This document shows, in pieces, positions 1 to 9,317 of a stretch of 64,000 nt of DNA. The notes below the pieces were generated by a model. It did no database searches, had not been told where the DNA came from, and saw only the letters and a list, made by a program, of their open reading frames with translations. The DNA is from Phymatolithon calcareum. Lineage: Eukaryota; Rhodophyta; Florideophyceae; Hapalidiales. How positions within the stretch are numbered: the first letter of the stretch is position 1; each line of letters begins with the position of its first letter. The translations under genes were made by a program, and so were the position numbers. The DNA lies in assembly GCA_977006965.1 (NCBI GenBank), contig OZ345353.1, positions 1,736,001 to 1,800,000 on the forward strand, written 5' to 3'.

Positions 1-949
1 TAGAGTCATTTCTACCAACCAGTTCGATGCAATGGACGACGTGTATGTGCAAGCAGAAAAGTCAGTGAACATCCCTCATGCAAACTAATCCTAGAAGACG
101 TACAGCTTATTCAAACCTTGCGTCTTGTCCTTTCATCGTCAAGGAGTACCGTATGCACAGCGGTAACGTTCTTAAACCCAAGAGGGCGAGCAGGGCGATC
201 TACTTTCTGGAATATTAAAACATCGAGAAGTAAACACAGGGAAATGTGCTATTAAAATAGTAATGCACACAAAAACCCATTTCAAGCATTTCTAAGATAC
301 GAAGACGAAGACATTCCGTGCAAAATTCAGTGGCCCTCTATCTTTCTCTGCGATCCCGATTGTAGTGTAATCGAATTTTTGCATCTCAAACTGAAGGGAC
401 TGGTGCTTGTTTCGTCAAGCAGTTTTCTCATACCAATGCCATGGAATCGTCCACAAGGAGAACATCGCGAACGTGATATCGTAGCACAAAACTGGATTGC
501 ATGGGGTTTACGAAGACGGACAATATCACGATCAATACTGCCGGGGACGAAGCCGTCCTAAACGACTTACACGGGAGAGGGATTTGCTTGTATGTGGCTG
601 AACATTTAGCCGGTGTACTGGAGGGGGACTTGCCGGGCCTGGGGGCGTCATGGCCGATGTTGAGAAATCGTCTGTTTTGCCGTCGTGGTTCGAACGCGCA
701 TTGAGTCAGGGTTCTCAGAACATCTGACGCGGGTATTGCATTTAAAATTACAATAACACGGTACTGAGAGTGTCTCTGGCTAAAACTCTAGCACAATGTG
801 TTGTGATCCAGTAGAGACTTGTGCCACAGAGTAGAAGTAGTCCACTGTGTTCCTCGCTACTTCGAAAATACTGTACATGGTGTGCTGGTCCAGCGACCAA
901 TTCAAGCAGCTCAACTTTCCTATTCGCTGAAACATGCTGCTGTGCTGGA
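1..949. other. Non-coding left edge, no recognised gene
   Basis: I see no convincing gene here. Short open frames exist on both strands but carry no recognisable domain and no consistent codon bias. The stretch at about 379-704 has two overlapping short frames that could be a decayed element, but nothing in them is identifiable. One TACTGTA motif lies near 864, just beyond the 3' end of the neighbouring Nol12-like gene. Confidence 0.5.
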
Positions 950-1669
950 CTACTCCCGTTGCCCCATCCGACTTTGCGGACGGCTGCCTTTCTTCCCCTT
1001 GACTTTCGCAATACCGCGTCCCTTGCTGCCCTTTGGTGCCTTTTTCTTCAGCTTGACCTTCGCAATTTTCGGTATTGGTTTTAGCTCCTTAGGTAGCGGA
1101 TTCTTACGAGAATATTCCCTCTGCATAGGCGCACCATCCCCAATGCGCGACTTGATGAAACTCGTATCAACTTTGCTCTCAATCTTGGAGATTACTGTCG
1201 TGACCACAGCATCTCCGTCCCCCACCGCATACTCCTGCATTTCCGTCTTCGCTTCCTCGTCATCACTGTCTTCAAAGTCCCCTTCGGGTACTTCTCCGCG
1301 GGCGCGGCGGACGGCGTCACGAAGAAATTCACGCTTTTCTCGACGTGCATCACGGAGTGATTCCTTTTCGGCCGCTGCCGCCGCAGTCTGTGCCTCCAAT
1401 CTCCGGGCTTGTTTCCGCTTTCGAAACCCAGTCACATACTCCGTGTGCGCAGTAGGGTCGTATATCACTGCTGCGGACCGACGCGCTATGCGCGGGTTGT
1501 TGGCCCGATAGCCTCCGCGCCCACCGTCGCGTCCACCACGTCCTCTACTGCGTCCACGGCGTCCAACAGAACCTCCATCTTTCCGCCCACGGCTTGACGG
1601 GCGCTCGCGCTGCTGCTTTCCAGCAGCTGCTGCTCTGACTATTCCTTCGCTTCCTGTTGCGCTTTGCAT
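950..1669 (-). CDS. Nol12/Rrp17-like nucleolar rRNA-processing protein
   Basis: About 239 residues, very basic. The diagnostic part is the block around residues 70-125. A YDPTAHTEYVTGFRKRKQAR segment is followed by a long charged Ala/Glu/Arg helix, which is the signature of the Nol12/Nop25/Rrp17 family (yeast Rrp17 is a nucleolar 5'-3' exonuclease needed for pre-60S rRNA maturation). The N-terminus is an Arg/Gly-rich RGG-like segment, and a Glu/Asp cluster follows the helix. The C-terminal third is Lys-rich (PKIAKVKLKKKAPKG), as expected for nucleolar targeting and RNA binding. I chose the ATG at 1669 because the frame's earlier Met (1714) adds a hydrophobic, tyrosine-rich stretch foreign to the family. 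The family match is clear by motif; the exact enzymatic role here is inferred. Confidence 0.75.
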   Translation of the reverse strand: MQSATGSEGIVRAAAAGKQQRERPSSRGRKDGGSVGRRGRSRGRGGRDGGRGGYRANNPRIARRSAAVIYDPTAHTEYVTGFRKRKQARRLEAQTAAAAAEKESLRDARREKREFLRDAVRRARGEVPEGDFEDSDDEEAKTEMQEYAVGDGDAVVTTVISKIESKVDTSFIKSRIGDGAPMQREYSRKNPLPKELKPIPKIAKVKLKKKAPKGSKGRGIAKVKGKKGSRPQSRMGQRE

Positions 1670-2059
1670 TGCGATACAGTAATAATAAAAACCAAGGTCA
1701 GATGCTTGCAGCAACGCGAGGTGTTAGATGAAAACCGTCGGTGTCCAATGCAGGGAGTGCCACGTGTGTGAACATTACAGTATCATAACCAGAAGTAATG
1801 CACAGACGGATATAAAATTTATAAATTAACTTAGTTTAGCGTCGCCAGCTGGGATGGTCACTGACCAAAACGACATACTGTAGTCGTAGCTCCTGTTGGA
1901 TGATGAAGGGGTGGAACTGTTATTACCATTTTCTTCGACAAAAACGAAATGGTGTACCTACGGCGACGACAAGACCGACGTGACCTTCTTCTTGATTAAC
2001 GGCACAATTGCGATCTTTCAAAAATGCGGCAAAAACACCGACTGCCGAAATCAACGCCA
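1670..2059. other. Intergenic spacer with 5' region of the Nol12-like gene
   Basis: This 390-base spacer holds the upstream region of the minus-strand Nol12-like gene and the 3' flank of the minus-strand membrane-protein gene. It contains three TAC(A/T)GTA motifs (near 1675, 1777 and 1876). No TATA box is obvious and no other gene is seen. Confidence 0.4.
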
Positions 2060-3735
2060 TCATCTTATTGAGTTGCCTTTAGACCGTCTTTGGCGCATCG
2101 ATGTGCCAGGAGTGGAGTCGAAGGAGGCCGATGCGTGGACATCAAACTCAGTCCCCCAACCTCTGTCGATGTTCGAAACTCCTATCCACACGTCCTGCAC
2201 ATCAGAGTCAGTATCGCTGATCTTTCCTTGTTTCCGAAGGATATGCCGCAAGGACCACATTGGAGTGAGAGGATCTTCTCTTGCCGGACAGCTCTTCCAC
2301 ACATACGTGGTGTATGCAAACATGGCAATTGTGCCAAACAAGACACAAACCGAGTACACCGCCGTGATAATCAAAAGTACTGTTGAGATCTCCGAGCCCA
2401 AAATAGCTTTCCGCACTTCGCATAATCTCGCATTTGCTTTCGGTGTTCGTCGCACAGTCGCCACAGATGCTTTGTTGAGAAAGTCTGTCATGGAAGTAGT
2501 GTCGTTCTCCCACTTAATAATTTTCTCAAGAGAATCGAAATACATCCTAGACACATTGTAATCGATACCGAAGAGGCACCTTGCGTCACCGGAGACTTGA
2601 AGCTTTGTGACTAGAGGTCCGTAACGAACTGGTCTGTCCTTGAAGCCGGGGAAGTTCTGATTGACCATGACGTAAGTCAGGTTTGTGCTCATTGCATCGA
2701 AAACGCATATACTTGCATTGCGCAGCATAACCTGAACAAGAATGCCATACGAGGTTTGCAGACTGTGCGGGAAGCCGGGCAAATCATCTGTGATAACATT
2801 CCTGGAGAGGTTGTAGCACGTAAGCCTGTCACTTGTGCATGGAATGGTGATATTCGGTGTCGGCACTTCGCTCAGTATTAATGGTCTCGGAATGCGATAG
2901 TTGGAGAGATATCGTCGGTTTTTAAAAGGCTCGAACCTGAGCGCACTAGTTGATGAGTATTCGCCCGCGTGGATGCCAATGAACTGGGTTGCTGCCAACG
3001 TGCTCTCGTTAGCATAGCCAACCGGCAGCATGTCGCAATGGCTGTTCCGTGAGCACGAAATGCATTACGCGTGTGTCATGAAAAGACCAATGGAAACCAA
3101 AGGAATGCGCACATAATTGTTAGTACTAGCAGACGTTTTGCTCAGAGGCGTTTCAAGACTCATGAAGCAGTCAAAACTTACATATTGTCACCAGAATTTG
3201 CTACGTTGCCAAGTCCGCATCCGAAATGTCTTGCTTCGAAATAGACTCTCTTAACTTGACCCAACTTTGGTAAGCATGTTGGGAACGGCATCTTCAGCAG
3301 GTCCTGTCCGTACGGGACTCGACCAACAAGCTCCGGACAAGCTGTCTGTTGAAGGTATGTATCGATCTTCGGGTCATTGATCTCGTCTTGCTCAGGTCCG
3401 TTGTTCTGCGAATACCGAGTGGTGCGGTCGGTTCCGTGACAAAGCTTTATATCGGTCGCGATTGACGGCTGTCTTGTCCCGGACACGGTAAGCTCGAGTG
3501 CAATTGTCAAAGCCATGAGCAGTACTAATGCGAAGGTGATCGCGACGGTGGCCCAAGCCGCGGATCGCTTTGCAGCCCGAATGTGCAATCGTCCCCTCTT
3601 ATGCAGCTTGTGACGGCGATTCCAAGCGGACGCACATCCTGCACTGGCTCGAAAAAGCTCAGACAGAACCAGTTCGACGACACCGATTAGCGTCGCCAGC
3701 TGCTGCGAGCGCAGTGGTATGAATAGTGCGCCCAT
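2060..3735 (-). CDS. Two-pass membrane protein with extracellular domain, copy 1 (two exons)
   Basis: Exon 1 is 3182-3735 and exon 2 is 2060-3041, joined by a 140-base phase-2 intron. The spliced product is 511 residues. Layout: short cytosolic N-terminus, membrane helix near residues 60-82 (AITFALVLLMALTIALEL), a Cys-containing lumenal or extracellular domain with several N-x-S/T sites, a second helix in the C-terminal third (STVLLIITAVYSVCVLFGTI), then an acidic cytosolic tail. It is clearly paralogous to the gene at 4581-6536: both have LIGVVEL near the start, GCG(L/I)G before the intron site, HCDMLPV just after it, YFDS in the ectodomain, and DP(L)..W..RH(I/L)L after the second helix. The end of the tail, W-I-G-x..F..HAS..F, is also shared. 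I recognise no named family. Receptor or transporter-accessory roles are possible but unsupported. Confidence 0.8.
3042..3181 (-). other. Spliceosomal intron in membrane-protein copy 1
   Basis: On the minus strand the donor is GTAAGT at 3181-3176, a perfect TACTAAC branch-like box lies at 3125-3119, and the acceptor ends ACAG at 3042. Splicing joins AT to C (an Ile codon) and yields ..SGDN-I-HCDMLPV. This aligns without a gap to ..PDGD-Y-HCDMLPV in the intronless paralogue, which fixes both splice sites independently. The branch-like box sits about 75 bases from the acceptor, rather far, so a nearer branch site is possible. Confidence 0.85.
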
Positions 3736-4580
3736 TTTCTGCTTCTCGCATGCACCTTGCCTGACGTCTATTCCACTGCTGGGGGTTTGTCCGGCACTTG
3801 CAGGTGGATACTGGAATTTTTGATTGCGTTCTCTCCGCGTGGGGAAGTGGCATGAACCTGGGTTTGTCGCTGAAGGTTCGGACGGGGTTGGTGCATGCGC
3901 TTGAAATTACGTCCGTACGATTATGACACGTGCCGATGAGCCAGAAATCAATGAGGAACGAAAGGATCGTCAAAGAAAGGACCGAGATCCTCATGGAGCG
4001 CAGCAGATGCAGTGATTGGCGGGGATGGAGGTGGGCATATCTAGTTCGCCCCCGTTTTCAGTGCCAAGTGCGTCAGGACTTCTCTCGTTTCCTGTGTGAG
4101 ATTGGAGAGAAGTGGCAGGACTCACCTAACTGACGGTAGAGTTTTTGAGGACCGCTTCTCTTTTCTCAAGATTGTAACATTATGTGCAACCTTAGACCGC
4201 CTGATCAAGATCATGATGATACTTTCTCACAAAGTTGTCGAAATCTGTCACGGTTCGTTATCGTGCTATCTATGACGCAGTCGTGCGCTGGTAAACATCG
4301 TTCAAACGGTTGTATTCTGTCGTGCAATTGGCCACAATTTTCACTGTCGACTGGTATTTACGGCATAAACGCACCAATAAGTATCCTGAAGTTATGGACG
4401 CAAACGTCAGCCTCACTGTCAGACCCGTGTTGTACACTGGGCCTGAAAATTCCACGTCGACCGAGAGTGAACTTCATCTCTCAGGAAACCAAACCGAATT
4501 GCTCTGCTTCTCATCCTTCTGTACGCCGTCGACTCGTGCTATCGCACTGCTTTGTTTGATACAGTGATGTACCATACCCT
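3736..4580. promoter_or_regulatory. Divergent intergenic region between paralogues
   Basis: These 845 bases separate the start codons of two head-to-head paralogues, so both promoters must lie here or extend into it. I see no TATA box in a convincing position and no long inverted repeat joining the two sides. The open frames inside are short and featureless. A shared bidirectional promoter is an inference from layout only. Confidence 0.35.
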
Positions 4581-6536
4581 ATGACACCACAGAATCTGGA
4601 AGTGACCCTGAGTCCGGCACAACTCGCTGTCCTGATCGGCGTCGTGGAGTTGGCCATCGGTGAGGCTTTCAAGAACACATCAGAATTGGCCTTCTCCTGG
4701 TTGCGTCGTTGGAAGCTTGACAGAACCGGCCGCTTTCGCATCTCTAGTCGCTGGCTTGTGAACTCCCGCCACACTTTTTTCCTCAATTCGGTACTCGTCG
4801 CTTTCGTCTCTGTCGTCATTGTTCTCGAGCTTTCCGTCGGTGAGGCTGTCATTCGCACTTCCACTTCCAGACGAGCCCCCTGCTTTGGCCCAGATCGCTG
4901 GGGCCGCTACATTACGAAGGGCGCCCCGAAACCGACAGAGCTCAACGACGACCGTATCGATCCTTACATAATCCGCGCTGGCTGCGACAACAGACTGTTC
5001 ACCAACGTTCTTCAGGGGGCCAGTGGCCTTGATTTCGGCTACCCGAAATGCGCAGAAGCGTTTGGGCCATTTCAAAACTTCAGCTTCAAGGCCGCACTCC
5101 AGGGATGCGGCATCGGGTTCGTTGCTTCCAGTCCCGACGGCGATTATCACTGCGACATGCTCCCAGTTGAAGAGCTAGGGAGGACGAAGAACGAGCTCGT
5201 GGGGGAGAATTTTATTGGAATCTATGCTTACGGGAAACACAGCAGCTCATTTTTCAAAACTGAAGGCGAGCAACTCGCCCGGTATATTTCCAACACCGAT
5301 ATTCCACCAAGTTTGTTCAAAAGAAAGCTCAACGTATCTGATAGCACAACTCTTTCTTGCCCCGAAAACTCACTAGACTGCTACAATCGAGTTCGACCTG
5401 CTCTCGCAAAACTTCGAAGAACAAAATATTTCTTCCCGGTGCCCGACAAAAGCGTTTTCATCAAGGCCCTTCGGCCCGGGAATCATTCTTCCATATGCAT
5501 TATGTCGTCCGGTAATCTCACCGTTGAGTGGGTCGGTTTCAACCACACCATTCCCGGCGCAGAGCGAGATGGACGTGCCGGGCCCGTACTCACAGATCTC
5601 ACATTGACCGGACGCGCCAAGTGCATAAACAATCTCTCTCCGATTACTGCACGTCTCTATTTCGACTCTATGGAGAACCTAAAGCTAGGCTCTATTGAAA
5701 ATCCAGACCCAAGTACTCTGGACAGACAGGACCCAATCGCGTTTCTCAACATTGCGGCAGTTGTAAACGGTCTTAAAACTACTAAGTCAGAGGCTGAGGA
5801 GTGCGAAACATGGATGGCGGTAAAGGGCAGTTTGATGGATACTGGCAAATTCCTCGCCGCGCTCATTTTCAGTATCCTGCTCATCGTGGCCACGATTGCA
5901 GGTCTGATCTTCAGCATCTACGCACATAAAGTTTGCGCTGTGCGTGTCGACCCTCTCGATCCGCTGTGGCCTGTGCGTCACTTGCTGCACTCAGGACCTG
6001 GGATGACCACATTGGGGAAGGCTGAGTGCGACTCAGACATTGAAGACGAAGCTATAAGGATCCCGGTGTTCGAGGGTAGTGGCAACGGTCCGCCGTATGA
6101 CGGAGGGGCGTTGAATATCATCCCGTCTATGACTGGCAGCGCATACCCGATGTCGCAATCACTACGGACGCGCGGGTCCGTGGGGTCGAGTCCACTGCCC
6201 ATCATGGGTCAGCAGCCGAGGCTTGGGCAATGCATTGATGAGGATGACCCACCGCCGAGGCCCCCACCGAGGCAAAACCTATCGCGTGGGATCAGTCTAC
6301 GGTCTCCGATCAGCTTCCGGCCAGATGCAGACATTCGTGACGAAAGTCCTTCCTCTGCTGGATGCCTGTCTCCTGGAATCAGCCTTCGATCACCGATTGT
6401 ACGCGCACCCGATGTCTTGGACGATGATTTTTGGATCGGAATTCAGGAGGATTCGGAGCACGGCGTGGGCCGATTTACACCCCATGCCAGCTCTAATTTT
6501 GAAACTCTGAGGGGGTACACAAGACAGATACAGTAG
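4581..6536 (+). CDS. Two-pass membrane protein with extracellular domain, copy 2 (intronless)
   Basis: The protein has 651 residues in one exon. It has a membrane helix near residues 66-85 (TFFLNSVLVAFVSVVIVLEL) and an ectodomain of roughly residues 86-423. The ectodomain carries six N-glycosylation sites (N166, N251, N301, N312, N321, N351) and many Cys. A second helix spans about 424-448, followed by a cytosolic tail of about 200 residues. The tail holds an acidic stretch (ECDSDIEDEA), a proline-rich run (DDPPPRPPPRQ), two near-identical LSRGISLRSPI / LSPGISLRSPI repeats, and the terminal W-I-G-x..HAS..F motif shared with copy 1. Copy 1 lacks the Pro-rich and repeat section. The Pro-rich run could bind SH3- or WW-type domains, which is inference. 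I cannot assign a family, and it may be lineage-specific. Confidence 0.85.
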   Translation: MTPQNLEVTLSPAQLAVLIGVVELAIGEAFKNTSELAFSWLRRWKLDRTGRFRISSRWLVNSRHTFFLNSVLVAFVSVVIVLELSVGEAVIRTSTSRRAPCFGPDRWGRYITKGAPKPTELNDDRIDPYIIRAGCDNRLFTNVLQGASGLDFGYPKCAEAFGPFQNFSFKAALQGCGIGFVASSPDGDYHCDMLPVEELGRTKNELVGENFIGIYAYGKHSSSFFKTEGEQLARYISNTDIPPSLFKRKLNVSDSTTLSCPENSLDCYNRVRPALAKLRRTKYFFPVPDKSVFIKALRPGNHSSICIMSSGNLTVEWVGFNHTIPGAERDGRAGPVLTDLTLTGRAKCINNLSPITARLYFDSMENLKLGSIENPDPSTLDRQDPIAFLNIAAVVNGLKTTKSEAEECETWMAVKGSLMDTGKFLAALIFSILLIVATIAGLIFSIYAHKVCAVRVDPLDPLWPVRHLLHSGPGMTTLGKAECDSDIEDEAIRIPVFEGSGNGPPYDGGALNIIPSMTGSAYPMSQSLRTRGSVGSSPLPIMGQQPRLGQCIDEDDPPPRPPPRQNLSRGISLRSPISFRPDADIRDESPSSAGCLSPGISLRSPIVRAPDVLDDDFWIGIQEDSEHGVGRFTPHASSNFETLRGYTRQIQ

Positions 6537-6573
6537 GTTTTGGGTATAGTGAAAATTGTTAAATTATTGCCAG

Positions 6574-6619
6574 TGCGATAACGCCAAAACGCCCCGCGGG
6601 GCGTTTTGGCGTTATCGCA
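6574..6619. repeat. Perfect 46-bp palindrome
   Basis: A 46-base sequence with exact dyad symmetry and no spacer, centred between 6596 and 6597. Each half reads as ACGCCAAAACGCCCCG extended outward. It starts 38 bases after the stop codon of the preceding membrane-protein gene. As RNA it would form a very stable GC-rich hairpin; as DNA it could extrude a cruciform. A role in 3'-end formation is possible, or it may be a small mobile-element relic. Confidence 0.9.
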
Positions 6620-6762
6620 GATCAGGTTGATTTCAAAGACGACCAGATGCCTTCAAAAAAACTGCAGTGATAAGGGTGAAAAATTCGGGTCGCCCCCGTG
6701 ACATCACAGTCTCAACTTTCAGGCTCGCCAGGGACATCGTATGAAGAACAATCGGAGTATCA

Positions 6763-6818
6763 TAGAAGCCAGCCATCGACTGCATGTTGGCCCACATACA
6801 GGTGATGGATGGCTTCTA
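6763..6818. repeat. 56-base imperfect hairpin
   Basis: Arms 6763-6777 and 6804-6818 pair at 14 of 15 positions. Pairing continues inward with a few mismatches (TGCATGT against ACATACA) to a six-base loop at 6788-6793. The size and near-perfect pairing resemble a microRNA precursor or a tiny inverted-repeat element. No coding frame explains it. Confidence 0.6.
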
Positions 6819-6987
6819 GTAGGCACCAGGGCAAGCCAGTCTGGGTGGAGTGGGGAAAGTCACGAACCTTTTTTACGACTTCGAGCGCTTACAATAATCT
6901 ACTTTTGCACGTCTTTTCTAAATGACTGCAGCACAGCACTTCGTCACCGACCCCACAATACATTGAATTGTCTTGAATTCGAGACTA

Positions 6988-7039
6988 TTCTCAGAGTTAA
7001 AGAATAAATCAGTAATGATTTATTTTTCAACTCTCAGAA
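6988..7039. repeat. 52-base hairpin with 24-bp arms
   Basis: Arms 6988-7011 and 7016-7039 pair at 21 of 24 positions around a GTAA loop. AT-rich. It lies 170 bases from the hairpin at 6763-6818 and is the third foldback in under 500 bases after the gene ending at 6536. Confidence 0.65.
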
Positions 7040-8064
7040 GACTTTTTCTCAAACCGGCCACAACATAACTTGATTAATTGAAGAGCTTCGAAATTATCAG
7101 TAACCGTTCTTATTCGAAGTTTCGGGAAATTGCTGGAAGCAGCTTGACAGTCTTTCACCTAATGAAGTTCCGTGGTCCGCAGCTCTCCACTTTCTTAATT
7201 ATCATTAGTAGTACGGACTCCTTCAACTGTACTGAGCCATATAACAGCCTTCTCGTGCAAAAATTGGCCTCGTTTCAGTTGATAAAAGTGGTTAAGGGGT
7301 ACATGAATTGGACATGGCTGGGTAGTGAGTGCAGGAAGACTCAGGAATGTTGATTTTTTGAGCCGCTAGACCTGAAATATGTACTTACGTGCCCTATTAT
7401 TGGCTTCTGAGCCCAAGCACCTCACTAACTATGTCCTGTCATCATACCATTGCCGCAGTATTGCCGTTCAACTCGTGGTATCAGTAACGTTCAAACAAAC
7501 ATATGCATCTCGTTTAGCATTCTAGGTACTTCAATACTTGTTGACAGTTGAACAAGTTTCACTGAACTCATTTATAGCTCAAGCTATGGCGCGGACAGCG
7601 TGGTAGCTGAGGGACTGCCGTACTTGAAAATTTGAAGCGTCAGCGGAACACTTCATCGTACTTCAAATATCGCACAACGCCGTGGAAGTTCCCTTACCAT
7701 GGAACGTACGGACCTTCTCACCCGCTTTGTTTCCCGCCCTTTTCTGCTGACTGCTACCGCTACCAATAAACGTTGATTTGATATCATGAACCATAGTTGG
7801 CAAAGAGCATTTAGTTGAGGGCCATACGCCTACCCCACATTTATTCTACAATGTCGGGTCCAACACTTCAATGATTTTAAAAACGACTAAACACCAGTAC
7901 CCTTCTACTCACTTCAGCCAGTGTCGCGAAACGACAATGAACAGTTGCCGTTTGGCGACAGCACTATTGTCATAATATACGTTGCACTATGCTTCACACT
8001 GCAACCGGTAGGCGTACCGCAGTGCTCAATGATTCCCGCTCAGATTGAAATCCTCTATATTCAT

Positions 8065-8150
8065 GCGATCTATATGCGAGAATGAATCCCATCCAGGAAC
8101 ATCTTAGAGGCCCCCTAGATGTTGAGTAGCTCAGATATCCTACAATGAAA
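8065..8150 (+). mobile_element. Fragment of tRNA-derived SINE (3' body)
   Basis: This stretch matches the 3' body of the full-length SINE at 11902-12197. Both contain AGGAACAT(C/T)T(T)AGAGG followed by CCCCTAGATGTTGA, in the same order and spacing. The tRNA-like head is missing and the tail has decayed, so this is an older or 5'-truncated copy. Limits are approximate. Confidence 0.65.
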
Positions 8151-9155
8151 GTGAGAAAGATACTTAATGTGAAAACTGTACTTCAGACGTACGTCATACA
8201 TGAACTTATGTCACCATTTGTTTTTCCGCAAAGACTTTCAAATTCCCATCAAAATTGTGCACACTTTTCAAAGTCGGTCTTAAGCGACATGCTGTCCACT
8301 CTCATTTCTTTCCACAAATGACAACCAATACTCTACCGTAGTATTTCACTCTCTGTGCCACTCAGATAGTCCTCCTGTCATGTCCTGTTTTTAAACATAG
8401 CTCCTCTGGAAACTATCAAGAAGTATTGTAGAATATTCTATTGGATAATGTCGACAAAATACCCTCTGCGCTCGGGCGATGGCTGGTTTGGCTTCACAAA
8501 CATCTGTTTCCTGTCCTCGGCATTATCTAAAGTACATGTGTTTGCTTGACATTGCATTGCCCACCATCTGAAAGACATCCCAGGCACGTCATTATCGTAC
8601 CCGTTTGAATTCCAAATTCTTGGTCAGAGGCTCTGTCGCCCAGATATTGTGATGGCGTATGTCTGTGAGCACACTAGCGGTCGCCAGTATGTCGATGACG
8701 CCCGATTGAAGGGCCGGCGATGGGGGTCGTAAATCTGCCCGATTCCCGATTTGGTGCACTCGAGACGTAACTTTCGCGAAACGAGCAAAGCTGCGGCGCG
8801 CTGGAGTGACACGCCTGGTTTTGAAAGGCCCTGCAACGCTCGACACAGCGTTACTACTGCCAGACAATGGTCCACCCCGGCGACCGACAAGAAGCCTTGA
8901 AGGTACCATGCACAAATTCAGATTACGCATTTCAGCTGCACAAGAGTCCTAGACGAAGAACCAGGCTCCTCGGATAACGACCGCGTCTCTCCAGCACCAC
9001 TTCCGTAAAGTAACGGCCAATCCACTTACATGTCCTTATAGACTATTCAGTGCAACCACAAGGGACGAGGCACCACGTCGACCGGATAGTGCTGCAATGT
9101 AGGCCATCGGAGGCTGGTATTGTGTCATAGACAGAAAATGCAGCTGGCCGTCGTG

Positions 9156-9317
9156 CTTATCGAGAAGTTAGAAACTTCTCGACAAGCTCATCACAAACTT
9201 CGTCCACTCTCAAAGTATCCGACAGTGTTTGAACTTTCGCAACTTCAAGTTGACCTTTAACTTTTTCAATGTCAACGAAACACTCTACCAATTGAGGCCC
9301 TGGTCATCCAGGGCCTC
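9156..9317. repeat. Two small hairpins
   Basis: The first hairpin is 9156-9186: 14-bp arms with one mismatch and an AGA loop. The second is 9294-9317: perfect 10-bp arms GAGGCCCTGG / CCAGGGCCTC with a TCAT tetraloop. Both are outside any recognised gene. They are shorter than typical precursor hairpins and may be minor element relics. Confidence 0.6.

Noticed and set aside
1896-2561. Plus-strand frame of 221 codons.
   Set aside because: It lies antisense to exon 2 of the membrane-protein copy 1, whose splice sites and paralogue alignment are convincing.
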